Shown: positions 1-8,880, counted from the stretch's first letter. The stretch: DNA of 64,000 nucleotides from UBA8524 sp964215915 (GCA_964215915.1 CAXPEB010000021.1:1-64000); one strand, 5' to 3'. Numbers and translations: made by a program. Notes: generated by a model not told the origin, from the sequence alone.

Positions 1-2295
1 ATGCAATACCTGAGGCTTATCCTGTTTTCCTTTCTGTTAATGTCTGCTGCCGTGGCCTGGTCGCAAAAGGCCAGCCTGAGCGGACGCATTACGGATAGCT
101 CCGGAGCGGTTGCATTTGCTACAGTGGGTATTGATCAACTCGGGATCGGGTGTGCTGCCGACGAGCAAGGGTATTACAAACTGGAGCAAATCCCTGCCGG
201 GAAACACCGGGTGGTAGTAAGGGCTGTGGGGTATGAAGAGTACCAGGAGTGGATACAGTTTTCTCCGTCAGAATCAAAACACCGGAATTTCACTTTAAAG
301 GAAGGAATTCTGCAAAGCAGTAATGACGTGGTTATCTCGGGGACCCTGAGCCCGGTAAGCCGTGAAAAAAGCCCGGTACCCGTAGAAGTCTACCGTCCCT
401 CCTTTTTTCTGAAAAACCCGACGCCCTCTCTCTTTGAGGGATTACAAACCGTAAACGGGGTACGGCCCCAGGTAAACTGCAGTATCTGCAATACCGGAGA
501 CATTCACCTGAACGGACTGGAAGGTCCGTATACAATGGTTACCCTGGACGGCATGCCCATTGTGAGCGGACTGGGAACCGTTTATGGATTGAATGGCATT
601 CCCAATGCACTTGTGGAGCGTATTGAAATCATCAAAGGCCCAGCGTCCACCCTGTACGGATCAGAGGCGGTAGGTGGCCTGATCAACGTAGTAACGAAAG
701 ACCCGTGGAAATCTCCACGCTTTGCCGCCGATTATATGCTGAGTTCCTGGCTGGAGCATAACCTCGATCTGGGGGCTACCTACCACACGGGGAAAGTCAT
801 GCACCTGTTGGGCATCAATGCATTCTGGTACCAGAATCCGGTTGATCATAACGGGGATGGATTTACTGACCTGGCCAATGCCAAACGGATATCCCTGTTT
901 CATAAAAGTGCCTGGAAGAGTTCCGGGGGAAATGCCAGCCTTGCGGTACGTGCCATCGGAGAAAACCGCTGGGGCGGACAGCTATCCTGGACCCCGGAAT
1001 GGGCCGGAAGCGACAGTATTTATGGAGAAAGTATCCAGACCCGGCGTCTGGAATTACTCAGCAACATTCCCTTTCGTTTGTTTTCGGATACGCTGACCTG
1101 GCAGGTTTCTGCCAGCTGGCATAATCAGGAATCCTGGTATGGCACCACTCCTTTCAATGGTGACCAGCGCATAGCCTTTCAACAATTGCTCTGGAACAAA
1201 CGCCTTCATAAAAAACATAACCTGCTCAGCGGACTGGCCTTTCGGTACACCTGGTACGATGACAATACCCCGGCTACCGAATCTGTCGATACCACTGGGG
1301 TAAATAAGCCTTCGGTTATCCTGCTTCCGGGTGCTTTCGTTCAGCACAGTTGGGTACCCAATGAAAAAAGTGAGCTGCTGAGTGGTGTACGTATTGATTA
1401 CAATTCCATTCACGGCTGGATCATCTCTCCCCGTATGAATTTCCGGCATGAATTCAAACCGGGGACCACCCTTCGGCTGGGTGCCGGTAACGGTTACCGT
1501 GTAGCCAATGTCTTTACGGAAGATCATGCTGCGTTAACCGGTTCAAGAGAGGTGGTCTTTGAAGAAGCCCTGAAACCGGAAAAAAGCTGGAATTTCAACG
1601 CTTTGTTCCGGCAGTTTGTCAACTTGAAAAAAGGCTTTCTGAACTGGGAAGCGGGTGGTTTTTATACCTATTTCACCAATAAGATCATCCCTGACTATCA
1701 AAGCAATCCCAATCAGATCCGATACGGCAACCTTCCGGGATATTCGGTTTCCCGGGGTCTGCAATCAAACCTGGAATGGGTTCCTTCGGAAAGGGTGAGA
1801 GCCCAATGCGGCATCACGCTGATGGAAACGTTTATTATAAGCCCTGAAGGCGGAACACGGGTGCGACGTAACCAATTACTCACCGAACGGTTTTCCGGAA
1901 CCTGGTCGTTTAGCTGGAAAAGTCCCCTCTTCGCACTGGTGCTTGATTATACCGGGAATCTTTATTCCCCCATGGAGTTGCCTCTTCAGAATGAAATGGA
2001 CCCCCGTTCCCGATACTCCCCCTGGTACTCCATTCAGAATATTCAGATCAGCAGGGAGTTTCCCTATGGCTTTACCGTGTACGGAGGAGTGAAAAACCTG
2101 CTCAACTTCGCTCCTGCTGCCAATTCCATAAGTCGCTCATTCGATCCCTTTGACAAGGGCGTGGTCTATGACAACGACGGGAATGTTGTTGCCAGTCCCG
2201 GCAACCCCAATGGGCTGACCTTCGATACGGCCTATGTATACACCTCCTTTCAGGGCAGGCGTGGTTTTGTCGGTGTTCGCTGGGTATGGAAATAA
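1..2295 (+). CDS. TonB-dependent outer-membrane receptor with carboxypeptidase-like N-terminal domain
   Basis: This 764-residue protein is a TonB-dependent receptor that would import an unidentified ligand across the outer membrane using TonB energy. Residues 1-22 form a signal peptide ending at a WSQ site. A CarboxypepD_reg-like beta-sandwich follows at about 24-100, then the plug domain at about 120-235 with the typical LDGMPI and KGPASTLYGSEAVGG motifs, and a C-terminal beta-barrel ending in an aromatic/basic strand (VRWVWK). The plug carries an unusual CSIC pair at Cys160/Cys163. The start is the first base of the window, so the upstream region and any operon partner cannot be seen, but the signal peptide suggests the gene is complete. 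The plug resembles BtuB/FepA-like receptors; the substrate cannot be read from sequence. Confidence 0.9.
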   Translation: MQYLRLILFSFLLMSAAVAWSQKASLSGRITDSSGAVAFATVGIDQLGIGCAADEQGYYKLEQIPAGKHRVVVRAVGYEEYQEWIQFSPSESKHRNFTLKEGILQSSNDVVISGTLSPVSREKSPVPVEVYRPSFFLKNPTPSLFEGLQTVNGVRPQVNCSICNTGDIHLNGLEGPYTMVTLDGMPIVSGLGTVYGLNGIPNALVERIEIIKGPASTLYGSEAVGGLINVVTKDPWKSPRFAADYMLSSWLEHNLDLGATYHTGKVMHLLGINAFWYQNPVDHNGDGFTDLANAKRISLFHKSAWKSSGGNASLAVRAIGENRWGGQLSWTPEWAGSDSIYGESIQTRRLELLSNIPFRLFSDTLTWQVSASWHNQESWYGTTPFNGDQRIAFQQLLWNKRLHKKHNLLSGLAFRYTWYDDNTPATESVDTTGVNKPSVILLPGAFVQHSWVPNEKSELLSGVRIDYNSIHGWIISPRMNFRHEFKPGTTLRLGAGNGYRVANVFTEDHAALTGSREVVFEEALKPEKSWNFNALFRQFVNLKKGFLNWEAGGFYTYFTNKIIPDYQSNPNQIRYGNLPGYSVSRGLQSNLEWVPSERVRAQCGITLMETFIISPEGGTRVRRNQLLTERFSGTWSFSWKSPLFALVLDYTGNLYSPMELPLQNEMDPRSRYSPWYSIQNIQISREFPYGFTVYGGVKNLLNFAPAANSISRSFDPFDKGVVYDNDGNVVASPGNPNGLTFDTAYVYTSFQGRRGFVGVRWVWK

Positions 2296-2296
2296 A

Positions 2297-2321
2297 AAAA
2301 CCCGGCATATTGCCAGGTTTT
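2297..2321. terminator. Bidirectional terminator between receptor and citrate synthase genes
   Basis: An AAAACC-C-GGCA arm pairs with TGCC-A-GGTTTT around a 3-nt loop, with one C/A mismatch. A run of seven A residues on the left gives a U-tract for the minus-strand citrate synthase transcript, and the TTTT arm serves the plus-strand receptor gene. It starts just after the receptor stop codon. Confidence 0.75.
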
Positions 2322-2346
2322 ACGTTTATGATCATGTACGGTTTTA

Positions 2347-3666
2347 TCAGGCAGTAGCTGCCGAATTGATCTTGTTCTGAATCCATTCGCTGGTAACGGA
2401 TTTCGGACGCTCGATGGGGTGTCCAAGGGCACGGTCCCAAACTTGTTGAGCAAGAACTCCCAGAGAGCGGGAAACACCGAAAAGAACGGTGTAGAAGTCG
2501 TATTCTTCCATCCCATAATGAACCAGCAAGGCACCGGAATGAGCATCCACATTCGGCCAGGGATTTTTCACCTTACCAAGGGACTCAAGTATTCCGGGAA
2601 CCACGTCGTATACATTCCAGACTGTTTCTACGGTATCGTCATTTTCAATGTTGCGTTTGGCAAATTCCATCTGAGCAGTAAAACGCGGGTCAGTTTTTCT
2701 GAGGACAGCATGACCGTAACCGGGTACTACTTTTCCTTCTGACAGGGTTTTGTTTACATAAGCTGAGATTTGCTCTTTGCTCGGGCGCTTGGTACCCAGG
2801 GTTTCCTGCATTTCAAAGATCCACTTGATCACTTCCTGGTTAGCCAACCCGTGAAGGGGGCCGGCCAGCCCGTTCATTGCTGCAGCAAAAGACAGGTATG
2901 GATCGCTGAGTGCGGAACCTACAAGGTGGGTAGCGTGTGCAGAAACGTTTCCGCCTTCATGGTCGGCATGGATAGTCATGTAAAGACGCATCAGGCGTTT
3001 GAACCCATCCACTTCTCCGAAACCGAGCATATGGGCAAAATTGGCTGCCCAGTCCAGTTTCGGGTTCGGCTCGATATGCTGATCGTTTTTGTATGTTCTG
3101 CGATAGATGTAAGCGGCGATACGCGGGAGGCGTCCGATAAGATTCATCACGTCCTCGTATACATAGCTCCAGTATTCTGTTTTGCTGATCCCACGACCAT
3201 AAGCAGCAGCAAATTCCGATTCGGTTTGCAGCGCATTGATAGCCACGGTGAATTGTGTCATCGGGTGTGTGCTTTTCGGTAAAGAGTCGAGCACCTTGAA
3301 TACATGGTTGGGCACATTGCTCCTTCTGGCCCATTCATTGGAAATATCCCGCACATCATCCTCAGAAGGAAGTTCTCCGATAAGCATCAGATAGAACAGT
3401 CCTTCAGGCAAAGGTTCGACACCTCCCGGGGCCTTGGGCAATTTCTCACGTAACTCGGGAATGGTATAACCCCGGAAACGAATTCCTTCTTCTGCATCCA
3501 GAAGCGATGTTTCCGTGATCAACCCGATGATCCCCTTCATTCCGCTAAGAACCTGCTCCAGGGTATATTGCCCCAAAACAAGGCTACCATGCTCTTTAAC
3601 CATTTTTTTGGTGGAGGCAGCCAATGGTGTTGCTACTTGCTCGAATTTCTGCTTTAATCTATCCAT
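2347..3666 (-). CDS. gltA: Citrate synthase (eukaryote-like type I)
   Basis: Citrate synthase condenses oxaloacetate and acetyl-CoA to citrate, the entry step of the TCA cycle, in the cytoplasm. The 439-residue protein has the conserved HADHEGGNVSAH segment near residue 230, the active-site PLHGLANQE segment near 268, and the catalytic Asp in NVDAHSGALL near 372. The HGLANQE form is that of the mitochondrial-type enzyme, also found in many Bacteroidota, rather than the hexameric E. coli type. The ATG at 3666 (MDRLKQ) was chosen because the frame continues upstream only through an implausible N-terminus and because a TACCTTTG promoter box lies 34 bp before it. It is monocistronic, convergent with the receptor gene and closed by the shared terminator. 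Confidence 0.95.
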   Translation of the reverse strand: MDRLKQKFEQVATPLAASTKKMVKEHGSLVLGQYTLEQVLSGMKGIIGLITETSLLDAEEGIRFRGYTIPELREKLPKAPGGVEPLPEGLFYLMLIGELPSEDDVRDISNEWARRSNVPNHVFKVLDSLPKSTHPMTQFTVAINALQTESEFAAAYGRGISKTEYWSYVYEDVMNLIGRLPRIAAYIYRRTYKNDQHIEPNPKLDWAANFAHMLGFGEVDGFKRLMRLYMTIHADHEGGNVSAHATHLVGSALSDPYLSFAAAMNGLAGPLHGLANQEVIKWIFEMQETLGTKRPSKEQISAYVNKTLSEGKVVPGYGHAVLRKTDPRFTAQMEFAKRNIENDDTVETVWNVYDVVPGILESLGKVKNPWPNVDAHSGALLVHYGMEEYDFYTVLFGVSRSLGVLAQQVWDRALGHPIERPKSVTSEWIQNKINSAATA

Positions 3667-3700
3667 GGGTATCTTGTGTGAGGTCTTTAAAACAACGCCG

Positions 3701-3708
3701 CAAAGGTA
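3701..3708 (-). promoter_or_regulatory. Bacteroidota -7 box for citrate synthase
   Basis: The minus strand reads TACCTTTG, a perfect match to TAnnTTTG, 34 nt before the citrate synthase ATG. No clear TTG -33 element is seen at the expected spacing. Confidence 0.55.
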
Positions 3709-3794
3709 ATACTTGTTCAACGCTTTAGCTGTATAAACAGTTGAATTTTAATACCAGGTACACCCCAACAAAAGCAACTAGGTATTTTGTTGGC

Positions 3795-3816
3795 ACAATT
3801 CCGCAACAATTCCGCA
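3795..3816. repeat. Perfect 11-bp tandem duplication
   Basis: The unit ACAATTCCGCA occurs twice head to tail in the AT-rich gap between citrate synthase and the small zinc-ribbon gene. Its function is unknown; it could be an operator or a scar. Confidence 0.8.
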
Positions 3817-3955
3817 AATGGGATTGTCCGTTAGAATAAAATTAACTGATTGTCAGAAAAAAGTAAATTTTGTAAAAAATGAATTCGGTACGAATTTTTC
3901 AATATTGAGTAATTTTAAAATCTTTGTACCCACATTAATTACCGCATACTCAACT

Positions 3956-4255
3956 GTGAAATCCTCTTCCAAGGTTTATAAGTCCGCGAGCAATAAGTTT
4001 GGAACCTGCCCGAAATGTGGTCACCGTAACGGTCTCAACCCATTTCGTGGCGACCGCCTTAGTCGGGCAACGTACGAAATTACAGGTCACAGGGTCATCC
4101 ATCATAAATGTAAAAAATGCCAATGGCAGGGTTATGTGCTGATTAACTCGGAAAGTCTTTGGGTTAATCGTGCGGTTCATGCATGTTACTACCTCTTCTG
4201 GGTAGGAATCTTTTTGGGAGTTCCCACATTGATCTTTCTGAAGTATTTCAATTAA
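3956..4255 (+). CDS. Small zinc-ribbon protein with one C-terminal membrane segment
   Basis: I do not recognise a named family. The predicted 99-residue protein has a CPKC and a CKKC knuckle about 35 residues apart, which would bind one zinc ion, followed by a hydrophobic helix (YYLFWVGIFLGVPTLIFL) at the C-terminus, so it is probably tail-anchored in the inner membrane. The frame is open upstream to an ATG at 3818, but that segment is very AT-rich and contains a -7-like box (AATCTTTG, 3919-3926), so I favour the GTG at 3956; the start is uncertain. It is convergent with ahcY and shares a terminator with it. Its role cannot be inferred from context. Confidence 0.6.
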   Translation: MKSSSKVYKSASNKFGTCPKCGHRNGLNPFRGDRLSRATYEITGHRVIHHKCKKCQWQGYVLINSESLWVNRAVHACYYLFWVGIFLGVPTLIFLKYFN

Positions 4256-4269
4256 TCCGTAAAGCATAA

Positions 4270-4298
4270 AAAAACCCCGGTCGGTAACCGGGGTTTTT
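4270..4298. terminator. Bidirectional terminator between zinc-ribbon gene and ahcY
   Basis: A perfect 11-bp stem, AAAAACCCCGG with CCGGGGTTTTT around a 7-nt loop, has an A-tract on the left and a T-tract on the right and can end transcription from both sides. Confidence 0.9.
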
Positions 4299-4316
4299 CT
4301 TTTGGTTAATTCTTGA

Positions 4317-5630
4317 TTAATAGCGGTAATGTTCCGGCTTGAAGGGACCTTCAACCTGAACACCGATGTATTCAGCCTGCTCCGGATCCAGCTTTTCAAG
4401 CTTGGCACCAATTTGTTCCAGGTGGAGAGCAGCTACTTTTTCATCCAGATGTTTGGGCAATACGTAAACTTTGTTTTCGTAAGCACCGTGGTTTGTCCAG
4501 AGTTCAATCTGAGCCAGAGTCTGGTTACTGAATGAGTTACTCATAACAAAGGACGGGTGGCCCATGGCGCATCCGAGATTCACCAGACGGCCTTCTGCCA
4601 GAATGATCAGCTCATTGCCTTCCACGTTGTATACATCCACCTGAGGCTTGATGGAATATTTGGTATTTCCATAGTTGCTGTTGAGCCAGGCCATATCGAT
4701 CTCGTTATCGAAGTGTCCGATGTTACATACGATGGCTTTATCGCGCATTTTACGGAAATGACGCTCCCGAATGATATTGAGGTTTCCGGTGGCTGTTACA
4801 AAGATATTGGCGCGTGTGGCGGCATCATCCATAGTAACCACTTCATAACCATCCATGGCAGCCTGAAGAGCACAAATCGGATCGATTTCGGTTACCAGTA
4901 CCCGGCAACCTGCTCCGCGAAGTGATTCGGCAGAACCCTTACCTACATCACCATAACCGGCAACAACGGCAACTTTTCCGGCCAGCATCACATCGGTGGC
5001 ACGACGAATGGCATCTACCAGAGATTCGCGACATCCGTATTTATTGTCAAATTTGGATTTGGTTACGGAATCGTTCACGTTGATCGCAGGCATTGGCAAA
5101 GTGCCCTTACGCATACGCTCGTACAAACGATGAACACCGGTAGTGGTTTCTTCAGAAAGTCCACGAATGTCTTTTACCAGCTCCGGGTAACGGTCAAGTA
5201 CCATATTGGTCAGGTCTCCGCCGTCGTCCAGAATCATGTTCAGAGCTTTTCCGCCTTCGAAAGCAAAGAGAGTCTGCTCAATACACCAGTCGAACTCCTC
5301 GTCATTCATACCCTTCCATGCGAATACCGGCACTCCGGTTTCGGCAATGGCTGCAGCAGCGTGATCCTGGGTAGAGAAAATGTTACAGGATGACCAGGTG
5401 ACTTCCGCCCCTAGTTCTGTCAATGTTTCAATCAGAACCGCAGTTTGGATGGTCATGTGCAGACATCCTGCAATGCGGGCTCCTTTAAGCGGTTTCTGAG
5501 GTCCGTACTCGGCACGGATTGCCATCAGACCGGGCATTTCCGCCTCGGCAAGTCTGATTTCTTTTCTGCCCCACTCGGCAAGCGTAATGTCCTTAACCTT
5601 GTAGTTAAGCGATGTGGATTGTGTTGTCAT
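4317..5630 (-). CDS. ahcY: S-adenosylhomocysteine hydrolase (adenosylhomocysteinase)
   Basis: AhcY reversibly splits S-adenosylhomocysteine into adenosine and homocysteine, removing the inhibitory product of methyltransferases. The 437-residue cytoplasmic protein shows the substrate-domain motifs CLHMTIQTAVLIETL and NIFSTQDHAAAA, the NAD-binding GYGDVGKG motif near residue 220, and the family's C-terminal signature ending in KPEHYRY that reaches into the neighbouring subunit of the tetramer. The ATG at 5630 (MTTQST) lies 24 nt after a TATCTTTG promoter box, which rules out the longer frame. It appears to be a single-gene unit, divergent from the bacilliredoxin gene. Confidence 0.97.
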   Translation of the reverse strand: MTTQSTSLNYKVKDITLAEWGRKEIRLAEAEMPGLMAIRAEYGPQKPLKGARIAGCLHMTIQTAVLIETLTELGAEVTWSSCNIFSTQDHAAAAIAETGVPVFAWKGMNDEEFDWCIEQTLFAFEGGKALNMILDDGGDLTNMVLDRYPELVKDIRGLSEETTTGVHRLYERMRKGTLPMPAINVNDSVTKSKFDNKYGCRESLVDAIRRATDVMLAGKVAVVAGYGDVGKGSAESLRGAGCRVLVTEIDPICALQAAMDGYEVVTMDDAATRANIFVTATGNLNIIRERHFRKMRDKAIVCNIGHFDNEIDMAWLNSNYGNTKYSIKPQVDVYNVEGNELIILAEGRLVNLGCAMGHPSFVMSNSFSNQTLAQIELWTNHGAYENKVYVLPKHLDEKVAALHLEQIGAKLEKLDPEQAEYIGVQVEGPFKPEHYRY

Positions 5631-5654
5631 AAATAGGTTATTGTAAAACTGCTG

Positions 5655-5662
5655 CAAAGATA
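5655..5662 (-). promoter_or_regulatory. -7 box for ahcY
   Basis: The minus strand reads TATCTTTG, matching TAnnTTTG, 24 nt before the ahcY ATG. No -33 TTG is found at N19-21. Confidence 0.55.
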
Positions 5663-5717
5663 CGGAAAACTTATGCAGGGCTGCATGCCGATAGAGGATT
5701 TAACGATTCTTTGACAG

Positions 5718-5749
5718 TTTGTCATTCCCTTCTATTGGAATTAATTTTG
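5718..5749 (+). promoter_or_regulatory. Full Bacteroidota promoter for the bacilliredoxin gene
   Basis: TTTG (5718-5721), a 20-nt spacer and TAATTTTG (5742-5749) match both the -33 and -7 elements of Bacteroidota sigma-A promoters. The ATG follows 23 nt later. Confidence 0.75.
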
Positions 5750-5772
5750 TGCCCGTCAGAAAAAAATTAGAT

Positions 5773-6186
5773 ATGTATCCTGAAATGCTTGTCGCCCCAA
5801 TGCGGGCTGAACTTACCAATAAAGGGTTCCGCGAACTCAAAACACCTGAAGAGGTTACCCGTCAGATTGAAGAAGAGCAAGGCACTACTCTGGTAGTCGT
5901 TAATTCGGTATGCGGTTGCGCCGCAGGAGCTGCCCGGCCCGGGGTTAACCTTTCACTGGACCATAGCAAATTGCCCAATCACCTGGTGACTGTCTTTGCG
6001 GGGATGGAAAAAGAAGCGGTGGACAAAGCGAGAAACTATATGCTTCCCTACCCTCCTTCATCTCCTTCCATTGCCCTTTTCCGAAACGGAGAACTGGTTC
6101 ACATGATCGAACGCCATCATATTGAAGGTCGCAGCGCACAGATGATCGCCGACAACCTGAAGGCCGCCTACGACGAATATTGCTGA
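5773..6186 (+). CDS. Bacilliredoxin (BrxA/BrxB, YphP/YqiW family)
   Basis: This 137-residue thioredoxin-fold protein belongs to the BrxA/BrxB (DUF1094) family, which removes bacillithiol from mixed disulfides or acts as a thiol-disulfide oxidoreductase. It has the family's N-terminal MYPEML-APMR start and the redox CGC motif at Cys47/Cys49 (NSVCGCAAG). The ATG at 5773 was chosen because family members start there and a full promoter lies just upstream; the frame opens earlier but would overlap that promoter. It is a single gene closed by a strong terminator. Whether this organism makes bacillithiol cannot be judged from the window. Confidence 0.9.
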   Translation: MYPEMLVAPMRAELTNKGFRELKTPEEVTRQIEEEQGTTLVVVNSVCGCAAGAARPGVNLSLDHSKLPNHLVTVFAGMEKEAVDKARNYMLPYPPSSPSIALFRNGELVHMIERHHIEGRSAQMIADNLKAAYDEYC

Positions 6187-6208
6187 TCGTAAGAAGGTTT
6201 AACAAAAC

Positions 6209-6234
6209 AAAAGCCACCTGTGGGTGGCTTTTTT
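6209..6234 (+). terminator. Rho-independent terminator after the bacilliredoxin gene
   Basis: AAGCCACC pairs with GGTGGCTT around a TGTG loop and is followed by a T-rich run. Confidence 0.9.
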
Positions 6235-6275
6235 ATTTCCAAATGGTGCTGCCCCATTACAAAACCCAATACAAA

Positions 6276-6303
6276 AAAAGACCGCTGAATCAGCGGTCTT
6301 TTT
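6276..6303 (-). terminator. Terminator after gldJ
   Basis: AAAAAGACCGCTG and CAGCGGTCTTTTT form a perfect stem with a 3-nt loop, flanked by A and T runs. It lies just past the gldJ stop and could also back up termination from the bacilliredoxin side. Confidence 0.9.
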
Positions 6304-6331
6304 GTTTATGCTTTAAATGAGTCGTACTCGC

Positions 6332-7768
6332 TTATTTCTTTCCTCCGTTTCCGGCAGGGTTACCCACACGGATCATTGCACAGCGGAAACCGAGCGTAGA
6401 CAAGGCTTGTTCTTCATCCAGGTAACGGCGGGTTCCGGGTGATAACCAGTATGCACGATCATCCCAGCTGGCTCCTTTATAAACCCGAGCTCTGTTGTTA
6501 ATCAGGGAGTGCACGCCATATTCATATTGCTGGCTTCCGTTATCGTAGACTTCCTCATCCATATAACCGATATTGTCGGCTATCTGATAGTTACGACGGT
6601 CTACATTGTCTTCTTCCGTTACCGCGCGGTATTTGATTCGTCCCAGTGAGTCTTTTTCCTGAACGTATCCGTCCGGATCCAGCTCTTTGGTCGTATAGTA
6701 GTTACCGCGGAAGGAGTTAAAGTCTTCAAAATCCTGAGTAGACAGCGGACGATATACATCCATTACCCACTCGGATACATTACCGCCCATGTTCCAGAGA
6801 CCGTAGTCATTAGGCCAGTAAGATTTCACAGGAGTTGTAATGACACCATTGTCATTCAGGTTACCGGCAACACCGGCATTATCACCCCGTCCTCTTTTGA
6901 AGTTGGCTTGGATCGCTCCGCGAGATTTTTCCGGAGAGCCTTTACGGGTGGTTAGTCCGTTCCAGGGATAAATTCTTTTGGTGTTAACGTTTTCGTATTG
7001 GCTGTTTCCAATGAGCGACATGGCTGCATACTCCCATTCTGCCTCGGTGGGCAGACGGTATTCGGGAAGCAGGATTCCGTCTTCGATACTCACCGTTCTG
7101 GATGTACCGCCAGGCGTGATATCACGCAGGCTGTTTTTTTCCAGTCCCTGGTATTGCCCGTTGTAGTAGGCATCCGTATTGAAGTTGTCTTCGTTTACCT
7201 GCTGGGCAATGTACTTCACATCCTGAATTTTCTCACGGATCAGGATATACTCATTCACACGATCCGTACGCCAGGCTGCAAAGGCAGTTGCCTGAATCCA
7301 GTTCACGCCAACTACGGGATAATCATCGTAGGCAGGGTGACGGAAGTAGTACTTCACATAGGGTTCGTTGTAGGCCAGTTTCCGTCTCCAGCTATTGGTA
7401 TCAGGAAGGTTGGCATCATGTACTTCAGGATAATCCACAAATACACGCGAAAGCCATTTCAGGTATTCCCGGTATTGGTGATTGGAGACTTCTGTCTCAT
7501 CCATATAAAAAGACGGAACGGTAACCCTTCTCTCCACGTTGTTGTGGGTGTAGGTAACGTCCTGCTCGGTAGAGCCCATCGTAAAGGTACCTCCCTGTAC
7601 AAGAACGAGACCCGGACCGGTTTCCTGGCCCTGGTATTCGAGCTTTTCGATTCCGCCCCATTCCGTACTGTTCAATTCCCATCCCGTCGTTGCCGAGCGT
7701 TCCTTTTTACAGGAAGTGCTCATTCCCACAGTGGCAAGTCCAAGGATTGCTATCAGATAGTTTTTCAT
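6332..7768 (-). CDS. gldJ: Gliding-motility / type IX secretion lipoprotein GldJ (FGE-sulfatase-like)
   Basis: GldJ is an outer-membrane lipoprotein of the gliding/T9SS machinery whose presence stabilises the other Gld proteins. The 478-residue product begins with a lipoprotein signal (STSC, Cys20) and then a formylglycine-generating-enzyme-like (SUMF1) domain from about 55 to the end, with MVxGGTFxMG-like, SFYMDETEVSNHQYREYL and HPAYDDYPVVGVNWIQA segments. GldK has the same fold; I prefer GldJ because of the LPDTNSWRR and WRTDRVNEY segments and because gldJ lies beside porU/porV in Flavobacterium. It is shorter than the roughly 560-residue F. johnsoniae protein. A TAGATTTG box lies 65 nt upstream and a terminator follows. 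Confidence 0.8.
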   Translation of the reverse strand: MKNYLIAILGLATVGMSTSCKKERSATTGWELNSTEWGGIEKLEYQGQETGPGLVLVQGGTFTMGSTEQDVTYTHNNVERRVTVPSFYMDETEVSNHQYREYLKWLSRVFVDYPEVHDANLPDTNSWRRKLAYNEPYVKYYFRHPAYDDYPVVGVNWIQATAFAAWRTDRVNEYILIREKIQDVKYIAQQVNEDNFNTDAYYNGQYQGLEKNSLRDITPGGTSRTVSIEDGILLPEYRLPTEAEWEYAAMSLIGNSQYENVNTKRIYPWNGLTTRKGSPEKSRGAIQANFKRGRGDNAGVAGNLNDNGVITTPVKSYWPNDYGLWNMGGNVSEWVMDVYRPLSTQDFEDFNSFRGNYYTTKELDPDGYVQEKDSLGRIKYRAVTEEDNVDRRNYQIADNIGYMDEEVYDNGSQQYEYGVHSLINNRARVYKGASWDDRAYWLSPGTRRYLDEEQALSTLGFRCAMIRVGNPAGNGGKK

Positions 7769-7833
7769 AATAGTGCGAACTACAAATTAAAGCGAGTTTA
7801 TTGAATAAACGCAACTGTCAAAACGAAATTGTA

Positions 7834-7841
7834 CAAATCTA
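7834..7841 (-). promoter_or_regulatory. Candidate -7 box for gldJ
   Basis: The minus strand reads TAGATTTG (TAnnTTTG) 65 nt before the gldJ ATG, in an AT-rich leader. There is no clear -33 element. Confidence 0.4.
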
Positions 7842-7881
7842 TACAAAATCAGGCAAATAGTTAAAAGTCTCCACGCCCTGC

Positions 7882-8880
7882 TCAGAAGCCCGGACATATT
7901 TCACGGTGCTTGGGTGGTTTGGCCGATCGGTTAAGACAGAACACATAGGCTGCAGAAAATTCATGGGAACCCTTGACCGCCGATCGGGCATCGGAAACGG
8001 TGATATCATAGGAATACCCGAATTTATAATGCTCTCCCTGCCAGCCCAGAATACAGATAAGGGCATCGGGGTTAGAGGAAGTCTGCCGGAACCAAACACC
8101 GGTTACCAACCCTCCCTTGGAGGCGTAAAACCCGAGGTTGAGCTGTGTAAATTTCTCCTGAACGGCCAATAGCACATTGGGTGACAAGGTCAACTGCCTG
8201 CTTTTGTCCTGCTGATGCGGATTCCCCACCTGAATGCTCAGTCCGGCCTGAACATTCATCCTGCGAGGCAGGTAGGTTCCCGCCCCGGTATTGCCCCAGA
8301 AGCTCTGATAAGGCTCATTGATGTGAAAAACCGATACCCCTGCATAAAACCCATGACCACTGATCAAAGCACCTGCACTTACGCTAGGCAGGGTTATTTT
8401 TTCGAAAGGCAGAGTTTCCTGGGTGGGCTTTACAAAACCCTTTTTCGGTTCAATCTGATCGGCAAACTTCAGCTTATTGAAATCGATGCTTCGCTGTACG
8501 AAGGTGCCCTGCAAAGCGGTATTGATCTGCCACGACCGGTTTAATACGATCGTATAGTTATAGATTCCGCTCATTGACAAGGTACGGAGCAGCCCATCAC
8601 CGGCCACGTCATTCATCACTGCAAAACCATAAGCGCCCTGCCGGTCGCCCATCTTCTGGTCATACGTGAAAGAAGACGTTTGAAAACTAACCCCGAGGCT
8701 GGGCCACTGATTCCGGTATTGCATGGTAAGCCTTCCTCCACAGATCCCGTAACCAGCCATAGCAGGGTTACTGAGTACCGGAGAGGCATAAAACTGAGAA
8801 TAAACCGCATCCTGGGCGGAAAGAGTGCTCGCAAAACAACCCAGCATCAGGGAGCACCAGAGGTGAATATTGATTTTCAT
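7882..8880 (-). CDS. PorP/SprF family type IX secretion outer-membrane protein (copy 1)
   Basis: PorP/SprF proteins are outer-membrane beta-barrels that connect the T9SS to the periplasm or export specific large adhesins. This 332-residue copy has a signal peptide ending at SAQ, the family's N-terminal SQFYASPVLSNPAMAG motif, then GICGGR, YRNQWPSL and NDVAGDGLL, and a barrel-like tail. It is a clear paralogue of the next upstream gene; both keep one Cys in G-CGGR and a Cys-Pro near the C-terminus (EICPGF). ATG 8880 (MKINIH) gives the better signal peptide; 8889 is an alternative. It lies between gldJ and the second copy on the same strand, but a terminator in front implies its own promoter, which I could not locate. 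Confidence 0.88.
   Translation of the reverse strand: MKINIHLWCSLMLGCFASTLSAQDAVYSQFYASPVLSNPAMAGYGICGGRLTMQYRNQWPSLGVSFQTSSFTYDQKMGDRQGAYGFAVMNDVAGDGLLRTLSMSGIYNYTIVLNRSWQINTALQGTFVQRSIDFNKLKFADQIEPKKGFVKPTQETLPFEKITLPSVSAGALISGHGFYAGVSVFHINEPYQSFWGNTGAGTYLPRRMNVQAGLSIQVGNPHQQDKSRQLTLSPNVLLAVQEKFTQLNLGFYASKGGLVTGVWFRQTSSNPDALICILGWQGEHYKFGYSYDITVSDARSAVKGSHEFSAAYVFCLNRSAKPPKHREICPGF

Noticed and set aside
1054..1527. 157-codon minus-strand frame opposite the first TonB-dependent receptor
   Set aside because: It is antisense to a well-supported beta-barrel region and has no domain.
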